Made by a program: the position numbers and the translations under genes. From Bifidobacterium erythrocebi (lineage in GTDB: Bacteria > Actinomycetota > Actinomycetes > Actinomycetales > Bifidobacteriaceae), in assembly GCF_012932675.1 (NCBI RefSeq), contig NZ_JAAIIF010000008.1, positions 186,001 to 250,000 of the forward strand: 64,000 nt of DNA, given 5' to 3'. The notes beneath the pieces were generated by a model that made no database searches, was not told where the DNA came from, and saw only the letters and a list, made by a program, of their open reading frames with translations. Positions 19,308 to 28,077 of this stretch are shown one piece after another; within the stretch, counting starts at the first letter, position 1; each line of letters begins with the position of its first letter.

Positions 19308-20735
19308 ATGCCGGATCAGTTCGACCAGTTCGCCGCGAAGATGCGCGAACATGACATGAGCGAGACCGCGATCAATCAGTTCCACCGTCTGTACGATGTG
19401 TGGAAGGCGGATGAGGGTTCCACCTGGATTCGTGAATCCGACGTGGAGCCGCTGACCGGTGTGCCGAGTTTCCATGACGTCTACGAGACCATCGACCATG
19501 ACGAGGCGATCAACGCGTTCGCCAAGACCGCATTCCTCAAGCTCAACGGAGGTCTCGGAACCTCCATGGGACTCGATTGCGCGAAGTCCCTGCTGCCGGT
19601 GCGCCGTCACAAGGCCCGTCAGATGCGCTTCATCGACATCATCCTCGGCCAGGTCGTCACCGCGCGTCAGCGTCTGAACGTGGATCTGCCGCTTACCCTG
19701 ATGAACTCCTTCCGCACCTCCAAGGACACCATGAAGGTCGTCCGGGCCGACAAGAAGTTCCATCAGACCGATATCCCCACCGAGATCATCCAGCATGTGG
19801 AGCCGAAGATCGACCTCGCCACCGGCTGCCCTGTGTCGTTCCCGTCCAACCCGGACCTGGAATGGTGCCCGCCCGGACACGGCGATCTGTTCTCCACCAT
19901 CTGGGAGTCCGGTCTGCTCGACACGCTCCAGGAGCATGGCTTCAAGTATCTGTTCATCTCCAACTCCGACAATCTTGGTGCGCGTCCGTCACGCACGCTG
20001 GCGCAGCATTTCGAGAACACCGGCGCACCGTTCATGGTGGAGGTCGCCACCCGCACCTACGCCGACCGCAAGGGCGGACACATCGTCCGCGACAAGGCGA
20101 CCGGCCGTCTGCTGCTGCGCGAGATGAGCCAGGTGCATGATGACGACAAGGCCGACGCACAGAACATCGACAAGCATCCGTATTTCAACACGAACTCCAT
20201 CTGGGTGCGCATCGACGCGTTGAAGGAGAAGCTCGCCGAATACAACGGCGTATTGCCGCTGCCCGTCATCCGCAATATGAAGACCGTGGATCCCACCGAT
20301 CCCTCCAGCACTCCGGTGGTCCAGCTTGAAACCGCCATGGGTGCCGCGATCAGCCTGTTCGAGGGTGCGATCTGCGTGCAGGTCGACCGTATGCGGTTCC
20401 TGCCGGTCAAGACCACCGACGATCTGTTCATCATGAGGTCCGACCGCTTCCACCTGACGGACTCCTACGAGATGGAGGACGGCAACTACATCTTCCCGAG
20501 CGTCAAGCTCGACCCCCGGTACTACAAGAACATCCATGACTTCGACGAGCGATTCCCATATTCGGTGCCGTCCCTGGCCGCCGCGAATTCCGTCACCATC
20601 GAGGGGGACTGGACGTTCGGCAGGGACGTGGCCATGTTCGCCGATGCGAAGCTGAACGACGAGGGAGCCCCCCGTTACGTACCGAACGGCGAATATGTGG
20701 GCCCGCAAGGCGTGGAACCCGACAATTGGATATGA
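19308..20735 (+). CDS. ugpA: UTP--glucose-1-phosphate uridylyltransferase (UDPGP family)
   Basis: Makes UDP-glucose from UTP and glucose-1-phosphate, needed for the bifidobacterial Leloir and lacto-N-biose/galactose pathways. The 475-residue protein belongs to the eukaryote-like UDPGP (UGP2) family rather than bacterial GalU. The nucleotide-binding loop LKLNGGLGTSMG lies near residues 78-89, and FRTSKDT, WCPPGHGDLFSTIW and KYLFISNSDNLGA follow. This family type is characteristic of bifidobacteria. It sits just outside the right border of the tRNA-Pro islet. Confidence 0.92.
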   Translation: MPDQFDQFAAKMREHDMSETAINQFHRLYDVWKADEGSTWIRESDVEPLTGVPSFHDVYETIDHDEAINAFAKTAFLKLNGGLGTSMGLDCAKSLLPVRRHKARQMRFIDIILGQVVTARQRLNVDLPLTLMNSFRTSKDTMKVVRADKKFHQTDIPTEIIQHVEPKIDLATGCPVSFPSNPDLEWCPPGHGDLFSTIWESGLLDTLQEHGFKYLFISNSDNLGARPSRTLAQHFENTGAPFMVEVATRTYADRKGGHIVRDKATGRLLLREMSQVHDDDKADAQNIDKHPYFNTNSIWVRIDALKEKLAEYNGVLPLPVIRNMKTVDPTDPSSTPVVQLETAMGAAISLFEGAICVQVDRMRFLPVKTTDDLFIMRSDRFHLTDSYEMEDGNYIFPSVKLDPRYYKNIHDFDERFPYSVPSLAAANSVTIEGDWTFGRDVAMFADAKLNDEGAPRYVPNGEYVGPQGVEPDNWI

Positions 20736-20806
20736 GCAGAATAAAAAGTCGCTCTTTTTTAAAGAAAAGACAACCAATCTGCAAAAAAAGCCGTAATATA
20801 AAAGAA

Positions 20807-20822
20807 GTGCGCAACCGCGCAC
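20807..20822 (+). promoter_or_regulatory. Dyad upstream of the WYL regulator
   Basis: GTGCGC-AACC-GCGCAC, a perfect 6 bp dyad located 8 nt after a possible -10 (TAATAT, 20794-20799) and 34 nt before the regulator start. Its position suits an autoregulatory operator; this is inference only. Confidence 0.35.
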
Positions 20823-20855
20823 ACTGTTGAAAACTCTAGCGATACGTGAGGACTA

Positions 20856-22757
20856 ATGGCAGAAGGCACAAGCGGAAGGCGACGTTTCTCCGACAAATGG
20901 GGCAAGCATGAGCTTGATGTGCTGGCGGTATTGTCATCTGCGTTCCCGCAGTGGCTCACTTCACGACAAATTGCCCAGCGCGTAAAAGCGTATGCCGATT
21001 CATATGGTGAGTTGGCGGATCAGGCGGCCAAGGCCGCTTTCGCCAAGCAATTCCAGCGAGACCGTGCCAAACTCGCGGCGATGGGCATCGCAATCGAATC
21101 CCGTCAGCCCGAGTACTCTTCGAAGTCCGAAGGCCAGGATTTCGCCTCGTATCGCCTGCAGCTTGGTGATGAACCCCGCGTGCGCCTGTGTTTCAAGCCT
21201 GAAGACATGCCTGTGTTGGCGGCGGCCAATTATCTGGCACGCTCCATGTCCATGTCCAGCGAATCCGAGCAGCAGCAGGACAACAGTCGCGTTTCCCGCA
21301 CCGCACCCCGTGTGCCGCAGACGCCGATTCCCGGCCTGGGACTCGATTCCATCGCGCCTGGTCTGGGTACCCAAGCGATTCCGGATGCGCTGGTCAAGGT
21401 CATCGACTCGCGTCGGTTCGCAGCCACCATCGATGTGGACGGCGAACATATCAACGTCGCATACACCGATTCCGACGATTTGGCCACATACGTGCTTGAA
21501 CATCCTGGTGCGGCCATCGTCAGCCCGCAGGAGGCCGTGGACGCGTTCCATCGTCGCCTCAAGGCCGCCGAAAAGCTTCAGCCCATCGAGGAATACGAAA
21601 AGAACGCCAACTCGCAGAAGGACGATTCGGACGATACCGTCATCGACGATTCCGAACCGACCAACGGCCATGCGCGCAAGCAGTCCTTCCAGACGGGCAG
21701 CGAGGTCGATCGTCGCCTGCGCCTGATGCTGTTCCTCTCCGCCCATCTGGGGGAGGAGTTCACTCTTGAGGAACTTGCCGATAGGTTCATCGGCAAGTCG
21801 AAGACCCCTGAGGAGCAGAAGAAGTCCGTCAACGTCATCCGCAAGGACATCAATACCCTCACCACCGTTTCCGATGACGGCGAAATGGCCGGCAGCCAGT
21901 TCTTCGACATCGATTGGTCGCTGCTGGATGCGGAGGGTATCGTCTCCGCCACCAACTCGCTTGGACTGGAACGTCTTGCCGGCATTTCCCCGCAGTATCT
22001 GAGCATGCTCACCGCCTCGGTGAGCTATCTGGCCCATTCGCCGTTGCTGCCCAACGAGCAGCGTGAGCAGGCGGAGAATCTGTATCGTCGCCTGCACCAG
22101 CATGTCAAGCCCGGCCAGACCCCGTGGCTCAGCCTTACCGGCTATGAGCTTGAACCGCATAACTTCAACATCGTCAAGCGTGCCATCGATTCCGACGCCT
22201 TGCTGGATATGCAGTACACCGATGGTGCCGGAAGCACGCGCAGGCGCCTGGTCAAGCCGGTGAAGATCTATGTGGACGAGGGCATCTACAACGTGGCGCT
22301 GTGGACGGACGTGGCCAAGGCCGCGCCTGAAGACAAGCAGGACATCGTGCTGAAGAACGCCGCCATCAATAAGGCGAACGGCAAGCCCCGCACATGGCAG
22401 GTCCTCCATATCGCGCGTATCGAGCAGGCGAAGATCGTGGAGCCGACATGCAAGCTCGAGATTCCCGACATGCCATTGAGCGAACTGCGTAAGTGGAGCT
22501 TCGACAACGGTACGGCCACGAGCTTCATCACCGATGCCAAGGATATGTCCTTCATCAAGAATCTTCCCGATGCCACGGTGGAACCGTGCGGCAAGGGGGA
22601 GAAGGTCAATCTCATCGTGTCCTCGGATTCGTGGTTCGTCGCCTTCTGCATCGCCCATGCGCGCCATCTTGTCGCGGTCGGCCCGGAGACCCTGCGGACG
22701 ATGATCATCGCACGCGCCCAGCGGGAGCTCAGCGTCGTGCAACGTACCGAAGACTGA
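20856..22757 (+). CDS. pafBC: WYL-domain transcriptional regulator (PafB-PafC-like fusion)
   Basis: A 633-residue DNA-binding regulator. Two helix-turn-helix regions are visible, one near the N terminus (LDVLAVLSSAFPQWLTSRQIAQRV) and one around residue 290-330 (RLRLMLFLSAHLGEEFTLEELADRF). Each is followed by a WYL-type half, consistent with an end-to-end PafB/PafC fusion. In mycobacteria PafBC drives the LexA-independent DNA-damage response. A linker of low complexity (Ser/Glu/Gln) lies near residues 125-150. It is followed 12 nt later by a small membrane protein and then helY. Confidence 0.8.
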   Translation: MAEGTSGRRRFSDKWGKHELDVLAVLSSAFPQWLTSRQIAQRVKAYADSYGELADQAAKAAFAKQFQRDRAKLAAMGIAIESRQPEYSSKSEGQDFASYRLQLGDEPRVRLCFKPEDMPVLAAANYLARSMSMSSESEQQQDNSRVSRTAPRVPQTPIPGLGLDSIAPGLGTQAIPDALVKVIDSRRFAATIDVDGEHINVAYTDSDDLATYVLEHPGAAIVSPQEAVDAFHRRLKAAEKLQPIEEYEKNANSQKDDSDDTVIDDSEPTNGHARKQSFQTGSEVDRRLRLMLFLSAHLGEEFTLEELADRFIGKSKTPEEQKKSVNVIRKDINTLTTVSDDGEMAGSQFFDIDWSLLDAEGIVSATNSLGLERLAGISPQYLSMLTASVSYLAHSPLLPNEQREQAENLYRRLHQHVKPGQTPWLSLTGYELEPHNFNIVKRAIDSDALLDMQYTDGAGSTRRRLVKPVKIYVDEGIYNVALWTDVAKAAPEDKQDIVLKNAAINKANGKPRTWQVLHIARIEQAKIVEPTCKLEIPDMPLSELRKWSFDNGTATSFITDAKDMSFIKNLPDATVEPCGKGEKVNLIVSSDSWFVAFCIAHARHLVAVGPETLRTMIIARAQRELSVVQRTED

Positions 22758-22769
22758 TAGGTGATTACC

Positions 22770-23117
22770 ATGCCCTGGTGGATTTGGCTGATTCTCGCAT
22801 TGTTCATGGTGGCGATGATCGTCATCGGATGCGTGTACGCGTTTCGGCATGGGGTTGCCGCGGCAAAGGAAGTGGGTGCCACCGTGGGCCAGGCAGGCGA
22901 ACGCATCTCCCGCATGGGAGAACCTGTGGAAAGCACCGAGCCCCAGGCACCTTTCTTCACGCAACCGCTCAAGGTCTCGCTTGACCGTTACGAGGCGGCC
23001 CAGGTGGATGTCGCGAAACGTGCGGGGGCCAAGCGCGAACGCCACGGGAAGGTATGGGAGCATTGGGATCGCGATCCGATCAAGGCCCCGGACTTCATCA
23101 ACGAAACGGATAAGTAG
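22770..23117 (+). CDS. Small single-pass membrane protein
   Basis: A 115-residue protein with one N-terminal membrane helix (MPWWIWLILALFMVAMIVIG), followed by a cytoplasmic basic/acidic domain without recognisable motifs. The ATG at 22770 is preferred over a GTG at 22761 because AGGTG lies 6 nt before it. It is sandwiched between the WYL regulator and helY with 6-12 nt gaps, so probably the same transcript. Function unknown. Confidence 0.65.
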   Translation: MPWWIWLILALFMVAMIVIGCVYAFRHGVAAAKEVGATVGQAGERISRMGEPVESTEPQAPFFTQPLKVSLDRYEAAQVDVAKRAGAKRERHGKVWEHWDRDPIKAPDFINETDK

Positions 23118-23123
23118 ACATAC

Positions 23124-25697
23124 ATGAGTCGACATCATCACCATCGCTCGGATAGCGAAGAGATTTCGCCATCCGAGCGTTATGCTGCATTCAGGCAGCG
23201 TCAACGCCAAAACGCCAGCATCGCCGCACAGTTCGAGCGGACACTGCCATTCGAGCTCGATTCCTTCCAATCGAAGGCGAACCAGGCCTTGGAAGATGGC
23301 AGCAACGTGCTTGTCGCGGCACCGACCGGCGCAGGCAAGACCGTTGTGGCGGATTTCGCGGTGTTCCTTGCCCAGCAGCACAACGTCAAGGCTTTCTACA
23401 CCACACCGATCAAGGCGCTGAGCAACCAGAAGTACCATGATCTGGTCGACCTGTACGGCGAGGACAAGGTGGGCCTGCTCACCGGCGACATCTCCATCAA
23501 TTCCGAAGCGGACATCGTGGTGATGACCACCGAGGTGTTGCGCAACATGCTCTATGAGCATTCCACCACGCTCAACGCCTTGAGATATGTCATTCTCGAT
23601 GAGGTGCACTATCTGGCGGATCGGTTCCGCGGCCCGGTATGGGAAGAGGTCATCATCCATCTGCCGTCGCGGGTACGCATCGTGGCATTGTCCGCCACCG
23701 TGTCGAATGTGGAGGATTTCGGCCAATGGATCGCCTCGGTGCGCGGCGATACGAAGCTGATCGTATCCGAAAAACGCCCGGTGCCGCTGGAACAGCATGT
23801 GATGGTCCAGCAAAACGACCGTACCGAGCCGGAGATCATCGACCTGTACCGGCGCGATGCCGACGGCAATCAGACCACCGTGGTGAATACGGAACTCGCC
23901 CGTCGCTTAAGTCAGTTGGACCATCAGGCATCCCGCAGGCGCGTCGATGAGCGCAATGTCAAGTCCAGGCATCACGGCAAGGGCCCCGGCAGGGGGAGAG
24001 GCGGATCACCCGCACGCAAGCCCGAACGTCATACCCCGCGCCGCTGGGCGGTGGTCGACGAGCTCAATTACCTCGATATGCTCCCCGGCATCTATTTCAT
24101 CTTCTCCCGCAACGGCTGCGACCAGGCAGTCGAGCAATGCCTCAATGCGGGTCTGGAACTCACCACGGACGAGGAAGCGCAACGAATCCGCCAGATCGTC
24201 GATGAGATGGTCGAAGGGCAGCTCAGCCAGGATGATCTGAAGACGCTGGGCTTTTCCCGGTTCCGCTTTGCCTTGGAAGAAGGATTCGCCTCGCATCACG
24301 CGGGCATGGTCGCCTTGTTCCGTCAAATCGTCGAGCGCCTGTTCGAAGAGGGACTGATCAAGATGGTGTTCGCCACCGAAACGCTGGCGTTGGGCATCAA
24401 TATGCCTGCGCGCTGCGTGGTGGTGGAGAAGCTTGAGAAATACGATGGTACCGGGCATGTGCCGCTGACTCCGGGCGAGTTCACCCAGCTGACCGGTCGC
24501 GCGGGCCGGCGCGGCATCGACACCATCGGTCATGCCGTGGTGGTCGACCATCGAGGATTCGTCCCAGCGACCGCGGCGGCGCTGTCCAGCAAGCGTGTGT
24601 ATCCGCTGCATTCCAGTTTCCATCCGACGTTCAATATGGCGGTGAATCTGCTCAATTCCAGCGACTACGCCACGGCTCGCACCACGCTTGACCATTCCTT
24701 CGCCCAGTGGGAGGCGAATGCGTCGGCATGGCAACTGGAATCCCAGATCGCATCGCTTGAGCAGGCTTTGGACGGCTACGAGAAGGCCTTTGTCTGTGAG
24801 CATGGCGATTTCAAGGAATTCATGACGATTCGTATGGAGCTCAGTTCCGCCGAGAAAGGCGAAAGGAACCGGCTCAAGCATCAGCTGTTCCGCAGTGACA
24901 AGGAACGTTCCGATGCATTCCGCGAGCTCGATCGGAAGATCGGCAAGCTACGTGCCGCTGAACAGCATCATCCGTGCAAACAGTGTCCCGATCTGCAGAG
25001 TCATTTGCGTTGGGGACATCGCTGGGTGCGGGAGATGCGCGAACTCGAGCATGTGCGCAACCGTTATGATTCGCGTACCGGCTCCGTGGCCCGTCAGTTC
25101 GATCGTATCTGCGATGTGCTCACGGAGCTCGGCTATCTTGGCGAGCAAGGCCGACACAATGTGACGCTGACCGAGCAGGGGCAGCTGCTTCGCCGCCTGT
25201 ACAGCGAGCAGGATGTGGTGCTGGCCCAGGCCATCCGCGCCGGTGTGTTCGATTTACTGCCGCCGGCCGGGCTTGCCGCCGTAGTATCGTCGCTGGTCTA
25301 CGAGGCGCGACGTGGCAGTGGGGGAGAGCCACGGTACTACCCCGGTTCCGTTCACGGCCCGATCGCCGTCGCCGCACGCGAACTGCAGCGGATTCATGCC
25401 GAGGTTAGCGACTGTTGCGAGGCTCATGGCATGAATCCGCTGCAGGACATCGATTTCGGCATTCTCGACATCATGTACGAGTGGGCCGACGGGCGCAGCC
25501 TGTCCGAAGTGCTGCACGGCACGGAACTGACCGGCGGGGATTTCGTCCGCAACGCCAAGCGTCTGTCCGATATGCTGCAGCAGATCGCAGTCGCGGAACC
25601 GTACCTTGGCGAGAACGGCGCATCGCTTGCCGACCGCGCCCGCGAGGCAGCGGATCTCGTAAACCGTGGCGTCGTGGCATACAGCGGCATCGAATGA
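23124..25697 (+). CDS. helY: DEAD/DEAH-box helicase HelY (Ski2/Mtr4-like)
   Basis: An 857-residue RNA helicase of the Ski2-like group, known in actinobacteria as HelY. Walker A APTGAGKTVVADF lies near residues 65-77, the DEVH box in VILDEVHYLADRFRGP near 161, SAT in VALSATVSN, and helicase motifs V-VI in GINMPARCVVVEKLEKY and QLTGRAGRRGIDT. The C-terminal half holds a DSHCT-like domain. An insert rich in Arg/His near residues 265-305 is presumably disordered. The first dozen residues include a natural His run. The next gene, rbpA, has its own promoter. Confidence 0.93.
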   Translation: MSRHHHHRSDSEEISPSERYAAFRQRQRQNASIAAQFERTLPFELDSFQSKANQALEDGSNVLVAAPTGAGKTVVADFAVFLAQQHNVKAFYTTPIKALSNQKYHDLVDLYGEDKVGLLTGDISINSEADIVVMTTEVLRNMLYEHSTTLNALRYVILDEVHYLADRFRGPVWEEVIIHLPSRVRIVALSATVSNVEDFGQWIASVRGDTKLIVSEKRPVPLEQHVMVQQNDRTEPEIIDLYRRDADGNQTTVVNTELARRLSQLDHQASRRRVDERNVKSRHHGKGPGRGRGGSPARKPERHTPRRWAVVDELNYLDMLPGIYFIFSRNGCDQAVEQCLNAGLELTTDEEAQRIRQIVDEMVEGQLSQDDLKTLGFSRFRFALEEGFASHHAGMVALFRQIVERLFEEGLIKMVFATETLALGINMPARCVVVEKLEKYDGTGHVPLTPGEFTQLTGRAGRRGIDTIGHAVVVDHRGFVPATAAALSSKRVYPLHSSFHPTFNMAVNLLNSSDYATARTTLDHSFAQWEANASAWQLESQIASLEQALDGYEKAFVCEHGDFKEFMTIRMELSSAEKGERNRLKHQLFRSDKERSDAFRELDRKIGKLRAAEQHHPCKQCPDLQSHLRWGHRWVREMRELEHVRNRYDSRTGSVARQFDRICDVLTELGYLGEQGRHNVTLTEQGQLLRRLYSEQDVVLAQAIRAGVFDLLPPAGLAAVVSSLVYEARRGSGGEPRYYPGSVHGPIAVAARELQRIHAEVSDCCEAHGMNPLQDIDFGILDIMYEWADGRSLSEVLHGTELTGGDFVRNAKRLSDMLQQIAVAEPYLGENGASLADRAREAADLVNRGVVAYSGIE

Positions 25698-25707
25698 TGT
25701 GAAAACG

Positions 25708-25733
25708 GGAATATATCAATCGTCCGAACTGTT
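25708..25733 (+). promoter_or_regulatory. ECF-sigma (SigH/SigR-type) promoter of rbpA
   Basis: GGAAT at 25708-25712, exactly 18 bp, then GTT at 25731-25733: a full match to the GGAAT-N18-GTT consensus of the actinobacterial thiol-oxidative-stress sigma factors. Streptomyces rbpA is a known SigR target, which supports the reading. Confidence 0.75.
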
Positions 25734-25735
25734 TC

Positions 25736-25753
25736 GTACTGTGGGTACAGTAC
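25736..25753 (+). promoter_or_regulatory. Perfect palindrome at the rbpA start site
   Basis: GTACTGT-GGGT-ACAGTAC, a 7 bp dyad beginning 3 nt after the GTT -10 element and thus covering the expected transcription start. It ends just before the AAGGAGG ribosome-binding site, so it could be an operator or form a small leader hairpin. Confidence 0.5.
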
Positions 25754-25772
25754 ATAAGGAGGAATCACCAAT

Positions 25773-26117
25773 ATGGCAGAACGTAGCCTTAGGGGCATGA
25801 GCATCGGCGCCAAGTCGCTGGAATCCGATCAGAACGTCGATTTCGCCGCCCGTGAAGAAGTGGCTTATATTTGCCCCAACGGGCACCGTATCATCCTGCC
25901 GTTCGCCGAAGGCGCAGAGATTCCCAACGAATGGGAATGCCATTGCGGCTCCGTCGCCCGGCTTGAAGGCGAGGAAGACAAGGCCAACGAGATCACCAAG
26001 CCGACCCGAACTCACTGGGATATGCTGCTTGAGCGCCGCTCGGAGGAAGAACTCGCCGAGCTGTTGGAAAAGCGCCTGCAAATGCACCGTGACGGCTGGA
26101 TTCCCGATTACGAGTGA
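25773..26117 (+). CDS. rbpA: RNA polymerase-binding protein RbpA
   Basis: An actinobacterial transcription factor that binds RNA polymerase and group 1/2 sigma factors and stabilises open complexes. The 114-residue protein shows the family layout: basic N-terminal tail with MAERSLRGMSIG, a core zinc-ribbon-like domain (YICPNGH ... WECHCGSVA), a basic linker, and the C-terminal sigma-interaction domain (HWDMLLERRSEEELAELLEKR). A strong AAGGAGG site precedes it, and the promoter above predicts stress induction. It is terminated by its own hairpin. Confidence 0.95.
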   Translation: MAERSLRGMSIGAKSLESDQNVDFAAREEVAYICPNGHRIILPFAEGAEIPNEWECHCGSVARLEGEEDKANEITKPTRTHWDMLLERRSEEELAELLEKRLQMHRDGWIPDYE

Positions 26118-26126
26118 TGACACCAG

Positions 26127-26177
26127 ACCCGGTGCCGCCGACCATTGTTTGGTATGAGCGGCACCGGGTTGTTTTGT
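26127..26177 (+). terminator. Terminator of rbpA
   Basis: 12 bp perfect stem ACCCGGTGCCGC / GCGGCACCGGGT (26127-26138, 26158-26169) with an inner ACCA/TGGT pair, followed by TGTTTTG. It lies 9 nt after the stop. Confidence 0.88.
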
Positions 26178-26213
26178 GAAATGAGAGAACCAACAAACAG
26201 GGGAGAGCAACCC

Positions 26214-26927
26214 ATGTCAACCGCACCGAAGAAGGTCGTTCTGCTTGATCTGGACGGCACGCTTACCGATTCCGCGCCTGGCATTCTCGCCAGTGTCAAG
26301 GAGACGTTCAAGGCCCTGCATATGCCCGTACCGGATGCGGCGGAATTGCAGCGTTTTGTCGGACCACCCATTATCACTTCGCTGAAGCGTAATCACGTTC
26401 CCGACGATCAGCTGGAACATGGTGTCGATCTGTATCGCGAGTTCTACGGCGAACGGGAGATCTTCGACGATCCGAACAATCCTGGATGCAAGGTCGCCGG
26501 ACGTTATGTCAATATGGTGTTCGACGGCATTCCGCAGCAGCTTGCGGCGCTGCGTGCAGACGGGTATTACCTGGCCGTGGCCACCTGTAAGCCCGAATAC
26601 CAGGCCGTGCCGATCTGCGATCGATTTGGTGTCACGGGCATGGTGGACGGCATTTATGGAGCATCCAAGGATAATTCGCGTCTGCTTAAGGAACAGGTCA
26701 TCGAATACTGCTTCGACCATATCGGATTCGATCGCGCCGCCGACCGTGCGCTGATGGTCGGCGATCGCTGGACGGATGCCGATGGTGCCAAGGCCTGCGA
26801 TCTCGACTGCCTGGGGTGCGGCTGGGGCTATGCGGAGCCCGGGGAGCTGACCAAGCACGGCGCATATCGTGTCATCGATCATATCGACGAATTGCATGAT
26901 GCCGTCGTCGAGTATTTCGCCGACTGA
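26214..26927 (+). CDS. HAD-superfamily phosphatase, phosphoglycolate-phosphatase-like
   Basis: Hydrolase of the HAD IA group (237 residues). The nucleophile motif LLDLDGTLTDSA has Asp12 and Asp14, a helical cap domain follows, and motif IV MVGDRWTDADGAK is intact. It resembles Gph/PpaX-type phosphatases acting on small phosphorylated metabolites; the substrate cannot be told. The ATG at 26214 follows GGGGAGAG; the upstream in-frame extension reads from the rbpA terminator and is rejected. Confidence 0.85.
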   Translation: MSTAPKKVVLLDLDGTLTDSAPGILASVKETFKALHMPVPDAAELQRFVGPPIITSLKRNHVPDDQLEHGVDLYREFYGEREIFDDPNNPGCKVAGRYVNMVFDGIPQQLAALRADGYYLAVATCKPEYQAVPICDRFGVTGMVDGIYGASKDNSRLLKEQVIEYCFDHIGFDRAADRALMVGDRWTDADGAKACDLDCLGCGWGYAEPGELTKHGAYRVIDHIDELHDAVVEYFAD

Positions 26928-27256
26928 ATTCGTGCGAATTCATTTATGGATTCGTCAGTATGCCTCGTGCCATTATCCGATGCACGAGGCATACATGTAT
27001 TTACGGCGATAAACGAATCGATACAGTGTAACGTATGCAGACAGATCAGAACATAATCTTTTTCCGGGAATCACCGAACCCAGTCTGATATCCCTTGGAA
27101 AAGCATGGTTTCAGAGACATACAAAATAGCCGATAATGTACGTTATGTCAGAAAAGAATATCGACGGTACTCCCTCACCGCATGTTCCGCACCATAGGTA
27201 CTCTGTATTCATACACCAAGTAAAAGCCAACCCAACACAACAAGGAGAACATCGTA
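26928..27256. other. Intergenic region before the thiamine-binding protein gene
   Basis: 329 bp without a convincing gene. It starts with the hairpin at 26959-26993. The remaining 260 bp are AT-richer than their surroundings and contain no TPP riboswitch motifs that I can recognise (no CTGAGA plus ACCTGATCTGG pair). The ribosome-binding site AAGGAGA precedes the next start. Confidence 0.5.
26959..26993 (+). terminator. Hairpin after the HAD phosphatase gene
   Basis: Perfect 12 bp stem TATGCCTCGTGC / GCACGAGGCATA (26959-26970, 26982-26993) with an 11 nt loop, 32 nt after the stop. T-tract is weak, but the stem is strong. Confidence 0.7.
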
Positions 27257-27583
27257 ATGAACTGTTCCGTCGCCATTCAGTTTCTGCCGATGGATGCGCA
27301 GACCGATGAAGAGACCTGCGCCATCGTCGACGAGGTGATTGCATATATCAAGTCGACCGGCGTCAAGTACTTCGTCGGTCCGTTCGAGACCGCCATCGAA
27401 GGCGATTTCGACACTTGCATGGATATCGTCAAAAACTGCCAGCTGGTCGGCGCCAAGGCCGGATCCAGCCATGTGATGTCGTATGTCAAGATCAATTACC
27501 GACCTGAAGGCGAGGTGCTGACCACGGAACGCAAGGTAGGGAAGTATCATCCCGAGGATCCCGAGCTGCACGGCCAGATCTGA
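27257..27583 (+). CDS. Thiamine-binding protein of the MTH1187/YkoF family
   Basis: A 108-residue cytoplasmic protein of the Thiamine_BP (DUF77) family, which binds thiamine or related molecules as oligomers. Typical segments are CSVAIQFLPM at the N terminus, VDEVIAYIKSTGVKYFVGPFETAIEGDF and AGSSHVMSYVKINYRP. It stands alone between two hairpins. In some genomes relatives accompany thiamine transporters (ykoEDC); none is adjacent here. Its role in uptake or sensing is inferred. Confidence 0.82.
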   Translation: MNCSVAIQFLPMDAQTDEETCAIVDEVIAYIKSTGVKYFVGPFETAIEGDFDTCMDIVKNCQLVGAKAGSSHVMSYVKINYRPEGEVLTTERKVGKYHPEDPELHGQI

Positions 27584-27651
27584 ATCATCACAGGCGTCTC
27601 TCCCCTGTCATTGCAAATACTTTCCTACGAACGAATCACAGGAATCAACAA

Positions 27652-27696
27652 CGCGTGTGTTCGGAACCTATCAAGTATTCCGAACACACGCGTTTC
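27652..27696. terminator. Bidirectional terminator between convergent units
   Basis: Perfect 17 bp inverted repeat from AACGCGTGTG (27652-27668) to 27680-27696 with an 11 nt loop. It lies between the thiamine-binding protein gene (+) and the end of the long minus-strand his/trp/envelope operon, so it probably serves both. Confidence 0.85.
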
Positions 27697-27710
27697 ATCA
27701 TGTCAGCATC

Positions 27711-28076
27711 TCACCGTGTATAGCTGCTCAGACGTTTGTTCATCTCCGTATGCATGGCACGCCTGGATTGCATATACAACAGTACGATCTGCACGCCAAG
27801 GAGCACCACAGCGATGCCGCCGCCCACCGGAATGGCATACCGATAGAAATCTCGCACCGGTTTCGCATACAGATCGATGCTGTACGAAGAGATCAGCAAC
27901 GCCGTGAGGAAGCAGACCAGCGACACCATGTGATGTATCGCCGTCATCATCGTTGGCGGCGCGACCTCCGGCTCGGCATCACGGCTCAGGTACTTGCTGG
28001 AGATCACGGCGGCGGTGCATACTCCGATGGAGACGACCACGCCTATCCCCCATAATACGATCGGCAAAATATCCAT
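27711..28076 (-). CDS. Small membrane protein at the end of the his/trp/envelope operon
   Basis: A 121-residue protein with three hydrophobic segments: about residues 4-26, 46-66 and 81-103. A short polar loop separates the first two, and the C-terminal end is basic. No family recognised. It starts 1 nt after the MerR-like regulator stop, so it is translationally coupled to it. Function unknown. Confidence 0.65.
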   Translation of the reverse strand: MDILPIVLWGIGVVVSIGVCTAAVISSKYLSRDAEPEVAPPTMMTAIHHMVSLVCFLTALLISSYSIDLYAKPVRDFYRYAIPVGGGIAVVLLGVQIVLLYMQSRRAMHTEMNKRLSSYTR

Positions 28077-28077
28077 A

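Noticed and set aside
20736-20770. Strong terminator after UGPase
   Set aside because: The T-run is present, but the stem before it (GAGC/GCTC) has only four pairs with a 13 nt loop; too weak to list.
26994-27256. TPP riboswitch upstream of the thiamine-binding protein
   Set aside because: Looked for the conserved CTGAGA and ACCTGAT-type segments; none in the right order or spacing.
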